Source: CAZJKE01 sp964555625 (GTDB taxonomy: Bacteria > Planctomycetota > Phycisphaerae > Phycisphaerales > SM1A02). Taken from it: DNA of 23,795 nt. The DNA is taken from the NCBI GenBank assembly GCA_964555625.1, contig CAZKTE010000027.1, positions 1 to 23,795 of the forward strand, given 5' to 3'. Shown here in pieces: positions 17,087 to 23,795 of this stretch. Within the stretch, counting starts at the first letter, position 1; every line of letters starts with the position of its first letter. Below the pieces are notes generated by a model. It was not told where the DNA came from. It searched no databases and worked only from the letters and a program-made list of their open reading frames with translations. Position numbers and translations under genes: made by a program.

Positions 17087-17803
17087 TCACTCTACCATCG
17101 CCCACCCGGTCGCCTCGGACAGACGATGCCGAAGGGCGTCGGTGATCTGTGCGGCGGTCATTGACTCATCGAAGGTCATCATGTCAATGAACCGCACCTG
17201 GCTCTCGCTGCGCTCAAGCAGGGCCCGCAGCATGTTCTCATTGCGGGGGGTCTCATCCACGCTGGCGAGCAGGACGCGGCGTCCTCCACGTGCCGCCAGT
17301 ACCCCCACGCCCTCCAGAAAGGGGCCGATCGTGCCGCGCTCGGGGCGAATGCCGCCTTCGGGGAAGACTCCCACGGCCTTGCCTTCCCGTAACAGCCGCA
17401 GCGCGGCGCGCAGTGCCGCGGAGTCCTTCCCGTCACGGTCGACCGGGATCACCCCGCAGGTGCGCCACACCAAGCCCAGCGGCCAGATCATGTACTCGCT
17501 GGCCATGAGCCAGTGGACGAGAAACCGGCACTGGGACTGCACCAGCAGCGGGTCCACCGGGCTCTGGTGGTTGCAGACCACCAGGAGGGGGCCAGTGTCG
17601 ATGGTGTCGGGCACACACGCGGTGCCCTCGGCATGGACGTGGTGGATCGCCGCCGTGTAGAGGCCATTGAGATGCCAGATCAATGCCGGCACTCCTCGAC
17701 CCGTGGCACGACGCGCAAGGAGGGGGAGAATCACCAGCCCCAGAAGGGCTGCTGCGACAACGAGCGCGGCCAAGGCCGCGGCAACCAGTTCGAGCCACTC
17801 CAT
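17087..17803 (-). CDS. 1-acyl-sn-glycerol-3-phosphate acyltransferase-like (PlsC family)
   Basis: The product is 238 residues. An N-terminal helix (about 5-30) anchors it to the inner membrane. The acyltransferase motif I NHQSPVD (78-84) has the His79-x4-Asp84 catalytic pair, motif III is FPEGGIRPE (147-155), and VIPVDRDG (118-125) fits motif II. The family transfers acyl chains to lysophosphatidic acid or related lysolipids in phospholipid synthesis; the exact acceptor cannot be told. ATG 17803 is chosen because it places the helix at the start (MEWLELVAAAL); an upstream in-frame codon at 17899 would overlap carB on the other strand. It is the first gene of the minus-strand operon and diverges from carB. 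Confidence 0.88.
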   Translation of the reverse strand: MEWLELVAAALAALVVAAALLGLVILPLLARRATGRGVPALIWHLNGLYTAAIHHVHAEGTACVPDTIDTGPLLVVCNHQSPVDPLLVQSQCRFLVHWLMASEYMIWPLGLVWRTCGVIPVDRDGKDSAALRAALRLLREGKAVGVFPEGGIRPERGTIGPFLEGVGVLAARGGRRVLLASVDETPRNENMLRALLERSESQVRFIDMMTFDESMTAAQITDALRHRLSEATGWAMVE

Positions 17804-17879
17804 ATCCAGCCAAGATGCTAGCCGCCGCGGCCTTCCGCCGGTACTCTGTCGCAAGTTTGCGCCCGCTAGGCGAGCCACC
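17804..17879. promoter_or_regulatory. Divergent plsC-like/carB promoter region
   Basis: These 76 bases lie between the divergent starts and should hold promoters for both transcripts. Weak -10-like boxes are TACTCT at 17842-17847 (plus) and TAGCAT on the minus strand (17820-17815). No -35 box fits either well, and I see no attenuator, pyrimidine-type leader or operator. Confidence 0.3.
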
Positions 17880-20800
17880 ATGCCTCGACGGGATGACATT
17901 TCGACGATCCTGATCCTCGGATCCGGCCCGATCGTTATCGGGCAGGGCTGCGAATTTGACTACTCGGGTACGCAGGCGTGCAAAGCCCTTCGCGAGGAGG
18001 GCTTTCGTGTCGTCCTGGTGAACTCCAATCCCGCCACGATCATGACCGACCCGGAGTTCTCGGATCGCACCTACATCGAGCCGATTACCGCCGAGGCCGT
18101 GACCCGGGTCATCGCCCGCGAGCGAGAACTCGGCGCACCGATCGACGCCCTCCTGCCGACCCTTGGTGGCCAGACGGCGTTGAACTGCGCGTGCGAACTC
18201 GACGAGCTCGGCGTGCTCGTCGACGAGGGCATTGAGATGATCGGTGCGACCCGGGAGATCATCTTCCGGGCGGAGGACCGCGAGGAGTTTCGGAAGATCG
18301 TGGATCGATGCGGCCTAATGCAACCCCGGTCGGCCGCCGTGTCGTCCATGCAGGACGCCCATGCCTTCCTCGAGGAGATCGGGCTTCCGGCGATCATCAG
18401 ACCGGCCTTCACGCTGGGCGGTAGCGGCGGTGGGATTGCCTACAACCGTGAGGAGTTCGACGAGATCGTCAAGCGCGGCATCGACGCCTCCCGAATCGGC
18501 CAGGTGCTCATTGACGAGTCCGCCCTCGGGTGGAAGGAGTATGAGCTCGAGGTCGTTCGAGACCGCAAGGATAACTGTGTCATCGTCTGCGGCATCGAGA
18601 ACATCGACCCAATGGGCGTGCACACCGGCGACTCGATCACGGTCGCCCCGATTCTGACGCTCTCGGACAAGGAATACCAGCGCATGCGGGACGCGGCCAT
18701 CGCGATCATGCGCGAGGTCGGCGTGGACACCGGCGGCTCCAATGTGCAGTTCGCCATCGATCCACGCAACGGCGACATGATCTGCATCGAGATGAACCCG
18801 CGTGTGTCGCGGAGTTCAGCCCTGGCGTCCAAGGCGACGGGGTTTCCCATCGCTCGCATCGCGGCCAAGCTCGCCGTGGGATACACCCTCGACGAGCTTC
18901 GAAACGACATCACCGAGACCACCTCGGCGTGCTTCGAGCCCTCGATCGACTACGTCGTCACGAAAATGCCCCGCTGGACCTTCGAGAAGTTCCCCGAGGC
19001 CGATGAGCGTCTCGGCACTCAGATGAAGTCGGTCGGCGAGGCAATGAGCATCGGCCGGACCTTCAAGGAGAGCTTCCAGAAGGCGATTCGTTCGATGGAG
19101 GTCAAGCGATTCGGGTTCGGCCTTGATCGCAGCGACCGCTGGCTTGCTCACCATCGCGGCGACGAGGAGGCCCAGTGGCCCATCGATGACGACACGATGG
19201 TGCGCAAGCTCAGCGTCCCGAGCCAGGGCCGCATCTACTACATCCGCTACGCGATGAAGCTCGGGTGGGAGATCGAACGCATCCACGACCTCACCGGCAT
19301 CGACCCCTGGTTCCTCGACCAGATGGTGCAGCTCGTGGAGTTCGAGGAGCACCTGCTTGCCGCGGACGGAATCGAGGACCTCGGTGCCGAGCGCCTGGGC
19401 GAGGCAAAGATGCTCGGCTACAGCGACCCCCAGCTCGCCTGGCTCTACGAGGGCGCCATCTCCACGAAGGCGATCCTGAAAGTGCGCAGAGAGCGCGAGG
19501 CCATGGGCGTGTCACCGGTCTTCAAGCTCGTGGACACGTGCGCGGCGGAGTTCGAGGCCATCACGCCCTACTACTACTCCACCTACGAGACGCCGCTGGT
19601 CACCGCGGACAACCCGGAGGGTGCCTGTGATGATGAGATCAGGGTGGGCGAGCGGAACAAGATCGTGATCCTCGGCGGGGGGCCAAACCGCATCGGTCAG
19701 GGAATCGAGTTCGACTACTGCTGCTGCCAGGCGTCGTTCGCGGCGAGGGAAATGGACTTCGAGTCGGTCATGGTCAACTCCAACCCGGAGACGGTCAGCA
19801 CTGACTACGACACGAGCGACCTGCTCTTCTTCGAGCCGCTGACGCTCGAGGACACGCTCAACATCATCGAGCGACTCAACGGGGGCGGCATCAACACCGC
19901 CGACCGCAGCGGCTCAGTCGCCGGCGTCATCGTGCAGTTCGGCGGGCAGACGCCGCTGAACCTCGCGCACGGCCTCGCGGCAGCAGGCGTGCCGCTGATC
20001 GGCACGGGCCTCGAGGCCATCGATCTTGCCGAGGACCGGGACCGATTCAAGGCGATGCTCGAGGAACTGGGGCTGCGACAGCCCGAAAACGGCATCGCCT
20101 ACTCGCTCGATGAGGCTACCGGCATCGCGTCTCGCATCGGGTATCCCGTGCTTGTGCGGCCCAGCTACGTGCTCGGTGGCCGCGGCATGGAGATCTGCTT
20201 CGACGAGACGTCGCTGCGTCGTTACATGCAGACGGCCGTCGACGTCTCGGAACTGGCCGACGCGCCGGTACTCATCGATCGGTTCCTCTCCGATGCGATC
20301 GAGGTCGACGTTGACGTGCTGGCCGACTTCGAGCCGCACGCGGCCACCGCCTCGTCGCAGGTGTCGTTTCCAGATGACGCCCCCCGGGCGGTGATCTGCG
20401 GCGTCATGGAGCACATCGAGCAGGCGGGCGTCCACAGCGGCGACAGTTCCTGCGTGGTGCCGCCCTTCTCGTTGCCTGCGTCGATCGTCGCGGAGATCCA
20501 CGCCCAGGCCAAGGCGATGGCCGAGCGCCTGCAAGTGAGGGGACTGATGAACGTGCAGCTGGCGGTCAAGGACGAGGAGCTCTACATCATCGAGGTAAAC
20601 CCGCGTGCATCGCGCACGGTTCCCTTCATCGCAAAGAGCAAGGGCGTTGCGTGGTCGCGAATGGCCGCCAAGGTCATGATGGGCGCATCACTGGAGGAGC
20701 TCGACGCGCACGAGGTCGGCGACGTCGGGTTCTACTCGGTCAAGGAACCGGCATTCCCATTCGAGAAGTTCCCGAGGGTGGACGTGGTCCTCGGACCCGA

Positions 20801-21320
20801 GATGCGGTCAACGGGAGAGGTCATGGGCATGGACCGCTCGCTGCCCGTCGCGCTGGCGAAGGCGAAGATGGCCGTTGGTCGCACGCTCCCCACACAGGGG
20901 ACGGTATTCCTCTCGGTCCGAGACGGCGACAAGTCGTCGGCGATCGATGTGGCCCGCTCACTGGTCTCGATGGGCTTCACGGTGGTCACCACCAGCGGCA
21001 CCCGCGACCTGCTTGCCGAGCACAGCGTGGCGACGTCGATCATCCGGAAGATCTCCGAGGGAGCGCGGCCCAACATCCTCGACAAGCTCGCCAATGGCGA
21101 GATTGACCTGATCATCAATACGCCTACGCGCACCGGCGCCCACACCGACGAGGGTCGCATCCGGGCCATGGCCGTGCTCGAGCGGATCCCGATGATCACG
21201 ACGATCACCGGAGCTCAGGCGGCGGTGGCTGCCATCGAGGCGCTGCGGGCCGGATCATGGTCAGTGTCGGCGCTCCAGGATCACTTTGAGACGGCCGAGA
21301 CTGTGGCCGCTGGCCGGTAG
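17880..21320 (+). CDS. carB: Carbamoyl-phosphate synthase large subunit
   Basis: The product is 1146 residues; E. coli CarB has 1073. It makes carbamoyl phosphate from bicarbonate, ATP and ammonia channelled from CarA, for pyrimidine and arginine synthesis. Two homologous synthetase halves are visible. The first begins ILILGSGPIVIGQGCEFDYS (about 10-29), the second IVILGGGPNRIGQGIEFDY (from about 594). ATP-grasp metal sites are EMNPRVSRSSALASKATGFP and EVNPRASRTVPFIAKSKG. The C-terminal allosteric MGS-like domain starts near residue 1000 (TQGTVFLSVRDGDK, then NTPTRTGAHTDEGRIR). The additional length is spread: about 38 residues in the first half, near 405-440, and the rest in the second half. 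ATG 17880 fits the family; upstream in-frame codons run into the antisense of the acyltransferase. carA is not in view. Confidence 0.96.
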   Translation: MPRRDDISTILILGSGPIVIGQGCEFDYSGTQACKALREEGFRVVLVNSNPATIMTDPEFSDRTYIEPITAEAVTRVIARERELGAPIDALLPTLGGQTALNCACELDELGVLVDEGIEMIGATREIIFRAEDREEFRKIVDRCGLMQPRSAAVSSMQDAHAFLEEIGLPAIIRPAFTLGGSGGGIAYNREEFDEIVKRGIDASRIGQVLIDESALGWKEYELEVVRDRKDNCVIVCGIENIDPMGVHTGDSITVAPILTLSDKEYQRMRDAAIAIMREVGVDTGGSNVQFAIDPRNGDMICIEMNPRVSRSSALASKATGFPIARIAAKLAVGYTLDELRNDITETTSACFEPSIDYVVTKMPRWTFEKFPEADERLGTQMKSVGEAMSIGRTFKESFQKAIRSMEVKRFGFGLDRSDRWLAHHRGDEEAQWPIDDDTMVRKLSVPSQGRIYYIRYAMKLGWEIERIHDLTGIDPWFLDQMVQLVEFEEHLLAADGIEDLGAERLGEAKMLGYSDPQLAWLYEGAISTKAILKVRREREAMGVSPVFKLVDTCAAEFEAITPYYYSTYETPLVTADNPEGACDDEIRVGERNKIVILGGGPNRIGQGIEFDYCCCQASFAAREMDFESVMVNSNPETVSTDYDTSDLLFFEPLTLEDTLNIIERLNGGGINTADRSGSVAGVIVQFGGQTPLNLAHGLAAAGVPLIGTGLEAIDLAEDRDRFKAMLEELGLRQPENGIAYSLDEATGIASRIGYPVLVRPSYVLGGRGMEICFDETSLRRYMQTAVDVSELADAPVLIDRFLSDAIEVDVDVLADFEPHAATASSQVSFPDDAPRAVICGVMEHIEQAGVHSGDSSCVVPPFSLPASIVAEIHAQAKAMAERLQVRGLMNVQLAVKDEELYIIEVNPRASRTVPFIAKSKGVAWSRMAAKVMMGASLEELDAHEVGDVGFYSVKEPAFPFEKFPRVDVVLGPEMRSTGEVMGMDRSLPVALAKAKMAVGRTLPTQGTVFLSVRDGDKSSAIDVARSLVSMGFTVVTTSGTRDLLAEHSVATSIIRKISEGARPNILDKLANGEIDLIINTPTRTGAHTDEGRIRAMAVLERIPMITTITGAQAAVAAIEALRAGSWSVSALQDHFETAETVAAGR

Positions 21321-21340
21321 CCAAGTACAATCCCGCCCCG

Positions 21341-22522
21341 ATGCCCCAGTGGATGCCGCAATTCGTCACGCCGCAGCTGATCACCTCGGTCACGGTCATC
21401 CTGATCATCCTGCACCTGGCGCTGGGCGCGGCGGCCTACCTGATCCTCCTTGAACGCAAGGTCTGCGCATGGGCGCAGGACCGCATCGGCCCCAACCGCG
21501 TGGGCCCGGCGGGGCTGCTTCAGCCAATTGCCGACGGCATCAAGCTCTTCCTCAAGGAGGACTTCATGCCCCGCGGCGCGGACCGCGCGCTCTTCGTCCT
21601 TGCGCCGGCATGCACGGCGATCCCTGCGCTGATCGGGTTCCTGGTAATCCCGTGGGCCGGTTGGCTGCACTGGGGTGACGACACGGTTGCGATCATGGGC
21701 GCAAACATCAACATCGGCCTCGTCTACATCGTGGCGACGGCGTCGCTGGGCGTCTATGGCGTTGCGCTCGGGGGCTGGGCGTCCAACAACAAGTACTCCT
21801 TTCTGGGCGGCCTGCGGGCCAGCGCCCAGATCATCAGCTACGAGATTCCGATGGGACTCTGCCTGCTTTGCGTGATCCTCGCCTCGGGCACGCTGCTGCC
21901 CCAGTCGATCGTCGAGCAACAGCTCGTCGGGCAGTGGAACCTGGTGCAGCAGCCGCTGGTGGCGATCCTCTTCTATACCTGCCTGCTGGCGGAGGCCAAC
22001 CGCGCGCCGTTTGACCTTGCCGAGGCCGAGCAGGAGCTCATCGGCGGATGGCACACCGAGTACTCCTCCATGCGCTGGGCACTCTTCTTCCTGGGCGAAT
22101 ATGTCCATGTCTTCGTCGGCAGCGCGTTCTTCGTCACACTCTTCATGGGTGGCTGGTCCCTCAATCCCTTCACCGCCTGGGACCTTCCCGCCGCTGGCGG
22201 GATTCTCATGGTCCTGCTGCAGTTCGGTGTCGTGCTGGTGAAGATCTTCTTCCTGATCTTCATGACCATGATGGTGCGATGGACGCTGCCGCGGTTCCGA
22301 TTCGATCAGATCATGAGGCTGGCATGGGAAGGGATGATCCCAACGTCGCTGTTGCTGGTACTGATCGTGTCGTTCTGGGTCTACCTGGACTGGACGGCGT
22401 GGCTGTGGACCGGTTCGGCCGTTGCGCTGATCATCATGCTCGTAGTCGGTCCACGCCTGCCCTCGGGTGGATCCAACAGGCGCGTGGCGCTGCACGGCAG
22501 CCGTTTCAGCGCGCCTTCCTGA
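21341..22522 (+). CDS. nuoH: NADH-quinone oxidoreductase subunit H
   Basis: The product is 393 residues with about eight membrane helices. This complex I subunit forms most of the quinone chamber at the joint of the peripheral and membrane arms. Family motifs are LLERKVCAWAQDRIGPNRVG (near residues 36-55), LLQPIADGIKLFLKED (59-74), SYEIPMGLCL in the middle and EANRAPFDLAEAEQELIGG (about 218-236) followed by WHTEYSSMRW. The usual Pro is replaced by Ala in FDLAEAE. It starts 20 bases after carB with no clear ribosome site. No other nuo gene is in view: nuoI, which usually follows, is absent. The polar tail after the last helix (about 30 residues) is Arg/Ser-rich. Confidence 0.95.
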   Translation: MPQWMPQFVTPQLITSVTVILIILHLALGAAAYLILLERKVCAWAQDRIGPNRVGPAGLLQPIADGIKLFLKEDFMPRGADRALFVLAPACTAIPALIGFLVIPWAGWLHWGDDTVAIMGANINIGLVYIVATASLGVYGVALGGWASNNKYSFLGGLRASAQIISYEIPMGLCLLCVILASGTLLPQSIVEQQLVGQWNLVQQPLVAILFYTCLLAEANRAPFDLAEAEQELIGGWHTEYSSMRWALFFLGEYVHVFVGSAFFVTLFMGGWSLNPFTAWDLPAAGGILMVLLQFGVVLVKIFFLIFMTMMVRWTLPRFRFDQIMRLAWEGMIPTSLLLVLIVSFWVYLDWTAWLWTGSAVALIIMLVVGPRLPSGGSNRRVALHGSRFSAPS

Positions 22523-22525
22523 CAC

Positions 22526-22744
22526 ATGCGATGGTTGATCGACACGCTCGGCGCCCTGTGGGTTGCAGGATCGCTTCTCGTCCGCTGCCGCATGCGCATT
22601 GGCAGCGGCTACCTGCTCTGGCGTAGCGAGACGGCATTCGGACGCCGTTGCGCCGTTCCAGCGGGAACTCGGCGTTGCGCGACCTGGGCGTGGGCCCGCT
22701 GGGCATGGCGTATGCGCGCAGTAGCGCGGCGACGCCGTCACTGA
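22526..22744 (+). CDS. Small basic Trp/Arg-rich ORF after nuoH
   Basis: The open frame encodes 72 residues and starts 3 bases after the nuoH stop, as is usual for co-translated genes in this window. The N-terminus has a hydrophobic stretch (about 4-18, LIDTLGALWVAGSLL), then a segment GYLLWRSETAFGRR (28-41) and a Trp/Arg-rich tail (WAWARWAWRMR). The W-R-x-E-T-A-F-G motif resembles small planctomycete proteins I recall, where it is followed by a basic helix; this is a recollection, not a search. No ribosome site is clear. It could be a true small membrane-associated protein or a chance frame in GC-rich DNA; the motif and spacing favour a gene. Confidence 0.5.
   Translation: MRWLIDTLGALWVAGSLLVRCRMRIGSGYLLWRSETAFGRRCAVPAGTRRCATWAWARWAWRMRAVARRRRH
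22582..22608. repeat. 8-bp perfect inverted repeat
   Basis: CCGCTGCC at 22582-22589 pairs with GGCAGCGG at 22601-22608 around an 11-base loop (GCATGCGCATT). It lies 60 bases after the nuoH stop and inside the small ORF. No T-run follows, so it is not a classic intrinsic terminator; it could still halt or protect the nuoH transcript. Confidence 0.55.
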
Positions 22745-23341
22745 TCGAGGCCGAAGGCGCAGGCACCAACCTCACTATATGGATGCGGGCCGCGGTGGAA
22801 TGCGCGATGCATCCTGAGGGTGTCGGCAGCCAGATGTGGCTACGGTTTGGGGTCTGTGAGCGTGAGGTGCGGCCGCGTGGCCGTGTCTTGCCCAGTACGC
22901 AGCCCCGCACGAGCGTACGGTCTGTGTACCCATGTGTGACGATACGACCACCCGTCAGAGAGTTGGCCGTGCCGCAGTTCGTGGATGCGAGATCGGGTTC
23001 TGCAAGTGAAGCCGTTCTGGATGAGGGACTTAGGGGCCAACTCTGGATTAAAGATCTCGCCAGAGTGCCATCTGGATGGCCTGAAGCAGGACCTGGGATG
23101 ATGCCCGACGGCACCGGTGGATCGGTGAAATTGGCTGGGGAGGGTACGAAGAAGGGGCCGAAGGGGCGGTTATCGGACAAGATGTCACAATTCCTACTCA
23201 GAACTGCGCAAGCTGCTGTTGATCGAGGGCTTACAGACATCCCTGTATTGCCGCCCATGCTAGGAAGTGCTTTTTTCACCTGATTCCAGCAGACTTGATG
23301 GCAGTCGACGCGGAAGTCACTACCATCTCGCCTTCATCATT

Positions 23342-23359
23342 TCGGCCAACGTGGGCCGA
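23342..23359. repeat. 6-bp inverted repeat
   Basis: TCGGCC and GGCCGA pair around the 6-base loop AACGTG. It lies about 120 bases before the porin start and is not followed by a T-run. It may be an operator-like dyad or a leader hairpin; no regulator is implied by the sequence. Confidence 0.4.
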
Positions 23360-23422
23360 TAGGGAAGAATCGTCCGTTCTGGTCGTGTAGGCCGGGTTTC
23401 AGCGGGCGGGTGGATGGTTTAA

Positions 23423-23459
23423 GGACGCTTGCGGCCCTAGGGAGTCGGCTAAGGCGTCC
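23423..23459 (+). promoter_or_regulatory. Leader hairpin before the porin gene
   Basis: GGACGC (23423-23428) pairs with GCGTCC (23454-23459), and TT with AA continues the stem across a one-base bulge. The loop contains the palindrome CCCTAGGG (23435-23442). The stem ends 8 bases before the ribosome site, a place where leader hairpins often stabilise abundant outer-membrane protein mRNAs or control access to the start. No T-run follows, so termination is unlikely. Confidence 0.45.
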
Positions 23460-23466
23460 GGCAAAT

Positions 23467-23474
23467 AAGGAGAG
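23467..23474 (+). promoter_or_regulatory. Ribosome binding site for the porin gene
   Basis: AAGGAGAG with an AGGAG core lies 9 bases before ATG 23482, one of the strongest sites in the window. It fixes the start of the truncated gene. Confidence 0.8.
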
Positions 23475-23481
23475 TTGACCG

Positions 23482-23795
23482 ATGAGTCATCTTTGCCTCC
23501 TTGCTGGCGTCACATCTTTGACGCTTACGAGCATGGGCTTCGCAGGCAGCACTACTGCTGACTTGCAAGCGCGGCTCGACGCGGCCGAGGCTCGCATTGC
23601 CGAGCTCTCTGCAGCGCAGAACCAGGACTGGCTCAGTGAGAGCCGCGCGGACGAGATCCGTGGTCTGGTTCATGACGTGCTTGCCGATGCCGATACACGT
23701 GCCAGCCTTCAGGGCGACGGTGCGAGTGCCGGTTACAACGGCGGCTTCACGGTCGGAAGCGGTGACGGAAGTTACTCGCTGACGGTCAATGGTGT
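23482..23795 (+). CDS. Outer-membrane porin-like protein, 3' truncated by window end
   Basis: The first 104 codons are visible and the frame is open to the edge. A signal peptide (about 1-21, MSHLCLLAGVTSLTL then GFAG) is followed by a short coiled coil (about 25-45, ADLQARLDAAEARIAELSA), then QNQDWLSESRADEIRGLVHD and VLADADTRASLQGDG. The last part (GGFTVGSGDGSYSLTVNG) looks like the first barrel strands. I recall this layout, including the L-V-x-x-V-L-A-D-A-D-T-R-A-S-L segment, from porin-like proteins of Phycisphaerae, in the OprO/OprP phosphate-porin style. A trimeric barrel with a coiled-coil N-terminus is inferred. The substrate is unknown. The strong ribosome site and long hairpin leader fit an abundant protein. 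Confidence 0.72.
   Translation, partial: MSHLCLLAGVTSLTLTSMGFAGSTTADLQARLDAAEARIAELSAAQNQDWLSESRADEIRGLVHDVLADADTRASLQGDGASAGYNGGFTVGSGDGSYSLTVNG

Larger units (their letters stand above)
22745..23481. other. Gene-poor stretch of lower GC before the porin gene
   Basis: No protein family, tRNA or known structured RNA is recognisable in these 737 bases. Hand counts of 60-base lines give about 57% GC at 22981-23040, 55% at 23041-23100 and 50% at 23161-23220, against 60% and 72% in two carB lines. A plus frame (22648-23283) and a minus frame (23279-22506) are both open for over 200 codons, but neither has a ribosome site, a recognisable motif or gene-like composition. A small hairpin candidate, GCGGCC/GGCCGT with loop GCGT, lies at 22869-22884. 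The segment probably includes the end of the nuoH transcript and the promoter of the porin gene; I could not place a convincing -35/-10 pair. Confidence 0.6.

Noticed and set aside
17667..17879. N-terminal extension of carB
   Set aside because: Lies antisense to the acyltransferase start and adds Arg/Ala-rich sequence absent from CarB proteins.
23271..23276. Run of six T as an intrinsic terminator
   Set aside because: No stable GC-rich stem precedes it on the plus strand, and no gene ends just upstream.
22506..23279. 257-codon open frame, minus strand
   Set aside because: Runs into the 3' end of nuoH, Ser/Pro/Arg-rich composition typical of an antisense frame, and no family motif.
22648..23283. 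211-codon open frame, plus strand
   Set aside because: No ribosome site before any Met, overlaps the small ORF after nuoH, no recognisable motif, and falls in the low-GC stretch; kept only as an observation.

Overview
The window is a GC-rich, tightly packed bacterial chromosome segment. Genes typically abut or overlap by 1-4 bases (ATGA/GTGA junctions). Three features suggest a planctomycete, most likely a marine Phycisphaerae-type bacterium: an alternative complex III (Act) cluster joined to a caa3-type oxidase, a DUF3179 protein beside the oxidase cluster, and a truncated outer-membrane porin whose N-terminus (signal peptide, coiled coil, then a Leu-Val-x-x-Val-Leu-Ala-Asp-Ala-Asp-like segment) I associate with Phycisphaerae porins. 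This taxonomic call is inference from memory.

Region 1 (1-9297, + strand) is one respiratory operon entered in mid-gene. It holds the 3' part of actC, then actD, actE, actF, a small one-helix protein, a SCO copper chaperone, and cytochrome oxidase subunits II (with fused cytochrome c), I, III and IV, then a second subunit III-like protein. Together these would carry electrons from menaquinol through ActE heme c to the CoxB heme c, CuA, heme a and the heme a3-CuB site. Subunit I carries the YSHPxV signature of A2-type oxidases.

Region 2 (9294-12700) makes the oxidase heme. ctaB (heme O synthase) and a DUF3179 protein run on the minus strand and converge on the oxidase operon. ctaA (heme A synthase, with an extra N-terminal membrane domain) diverges from ctaB across 75 bases.

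Region 3 (12700-15008, + strand) continues from ctaA by overlap: a secreted alpha/beta-hydrolase and a 6-phosphogluconolactonase-like protein. Region 4 (14983-17803, - strand) is a compact operon read in the order plsC-like acyltransferase, ruvA, mannose-1-phosphate guanylyltransferase, ruvX. Region 5 (17880-22744, + strand) holds carB, nuoH without other nuo genes in view, and a 72-residue basic, Trp/Arg-rich ORF.

Region 6 (22745-23795) breaks the pattern. About 740 bases carry no recognisable gene and have clearly lower GC, followed by a hairpin leader, a good ribosome binding site and the first 104 codons of a porin-like gene. I found no tRNA, rRNA, CRISPR array or intact mobile element. 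I see no clearly new defence or mobile system. The most unusual points are variant features of otherwise known respiratory proteins and the gene-poor stretch before the porin.
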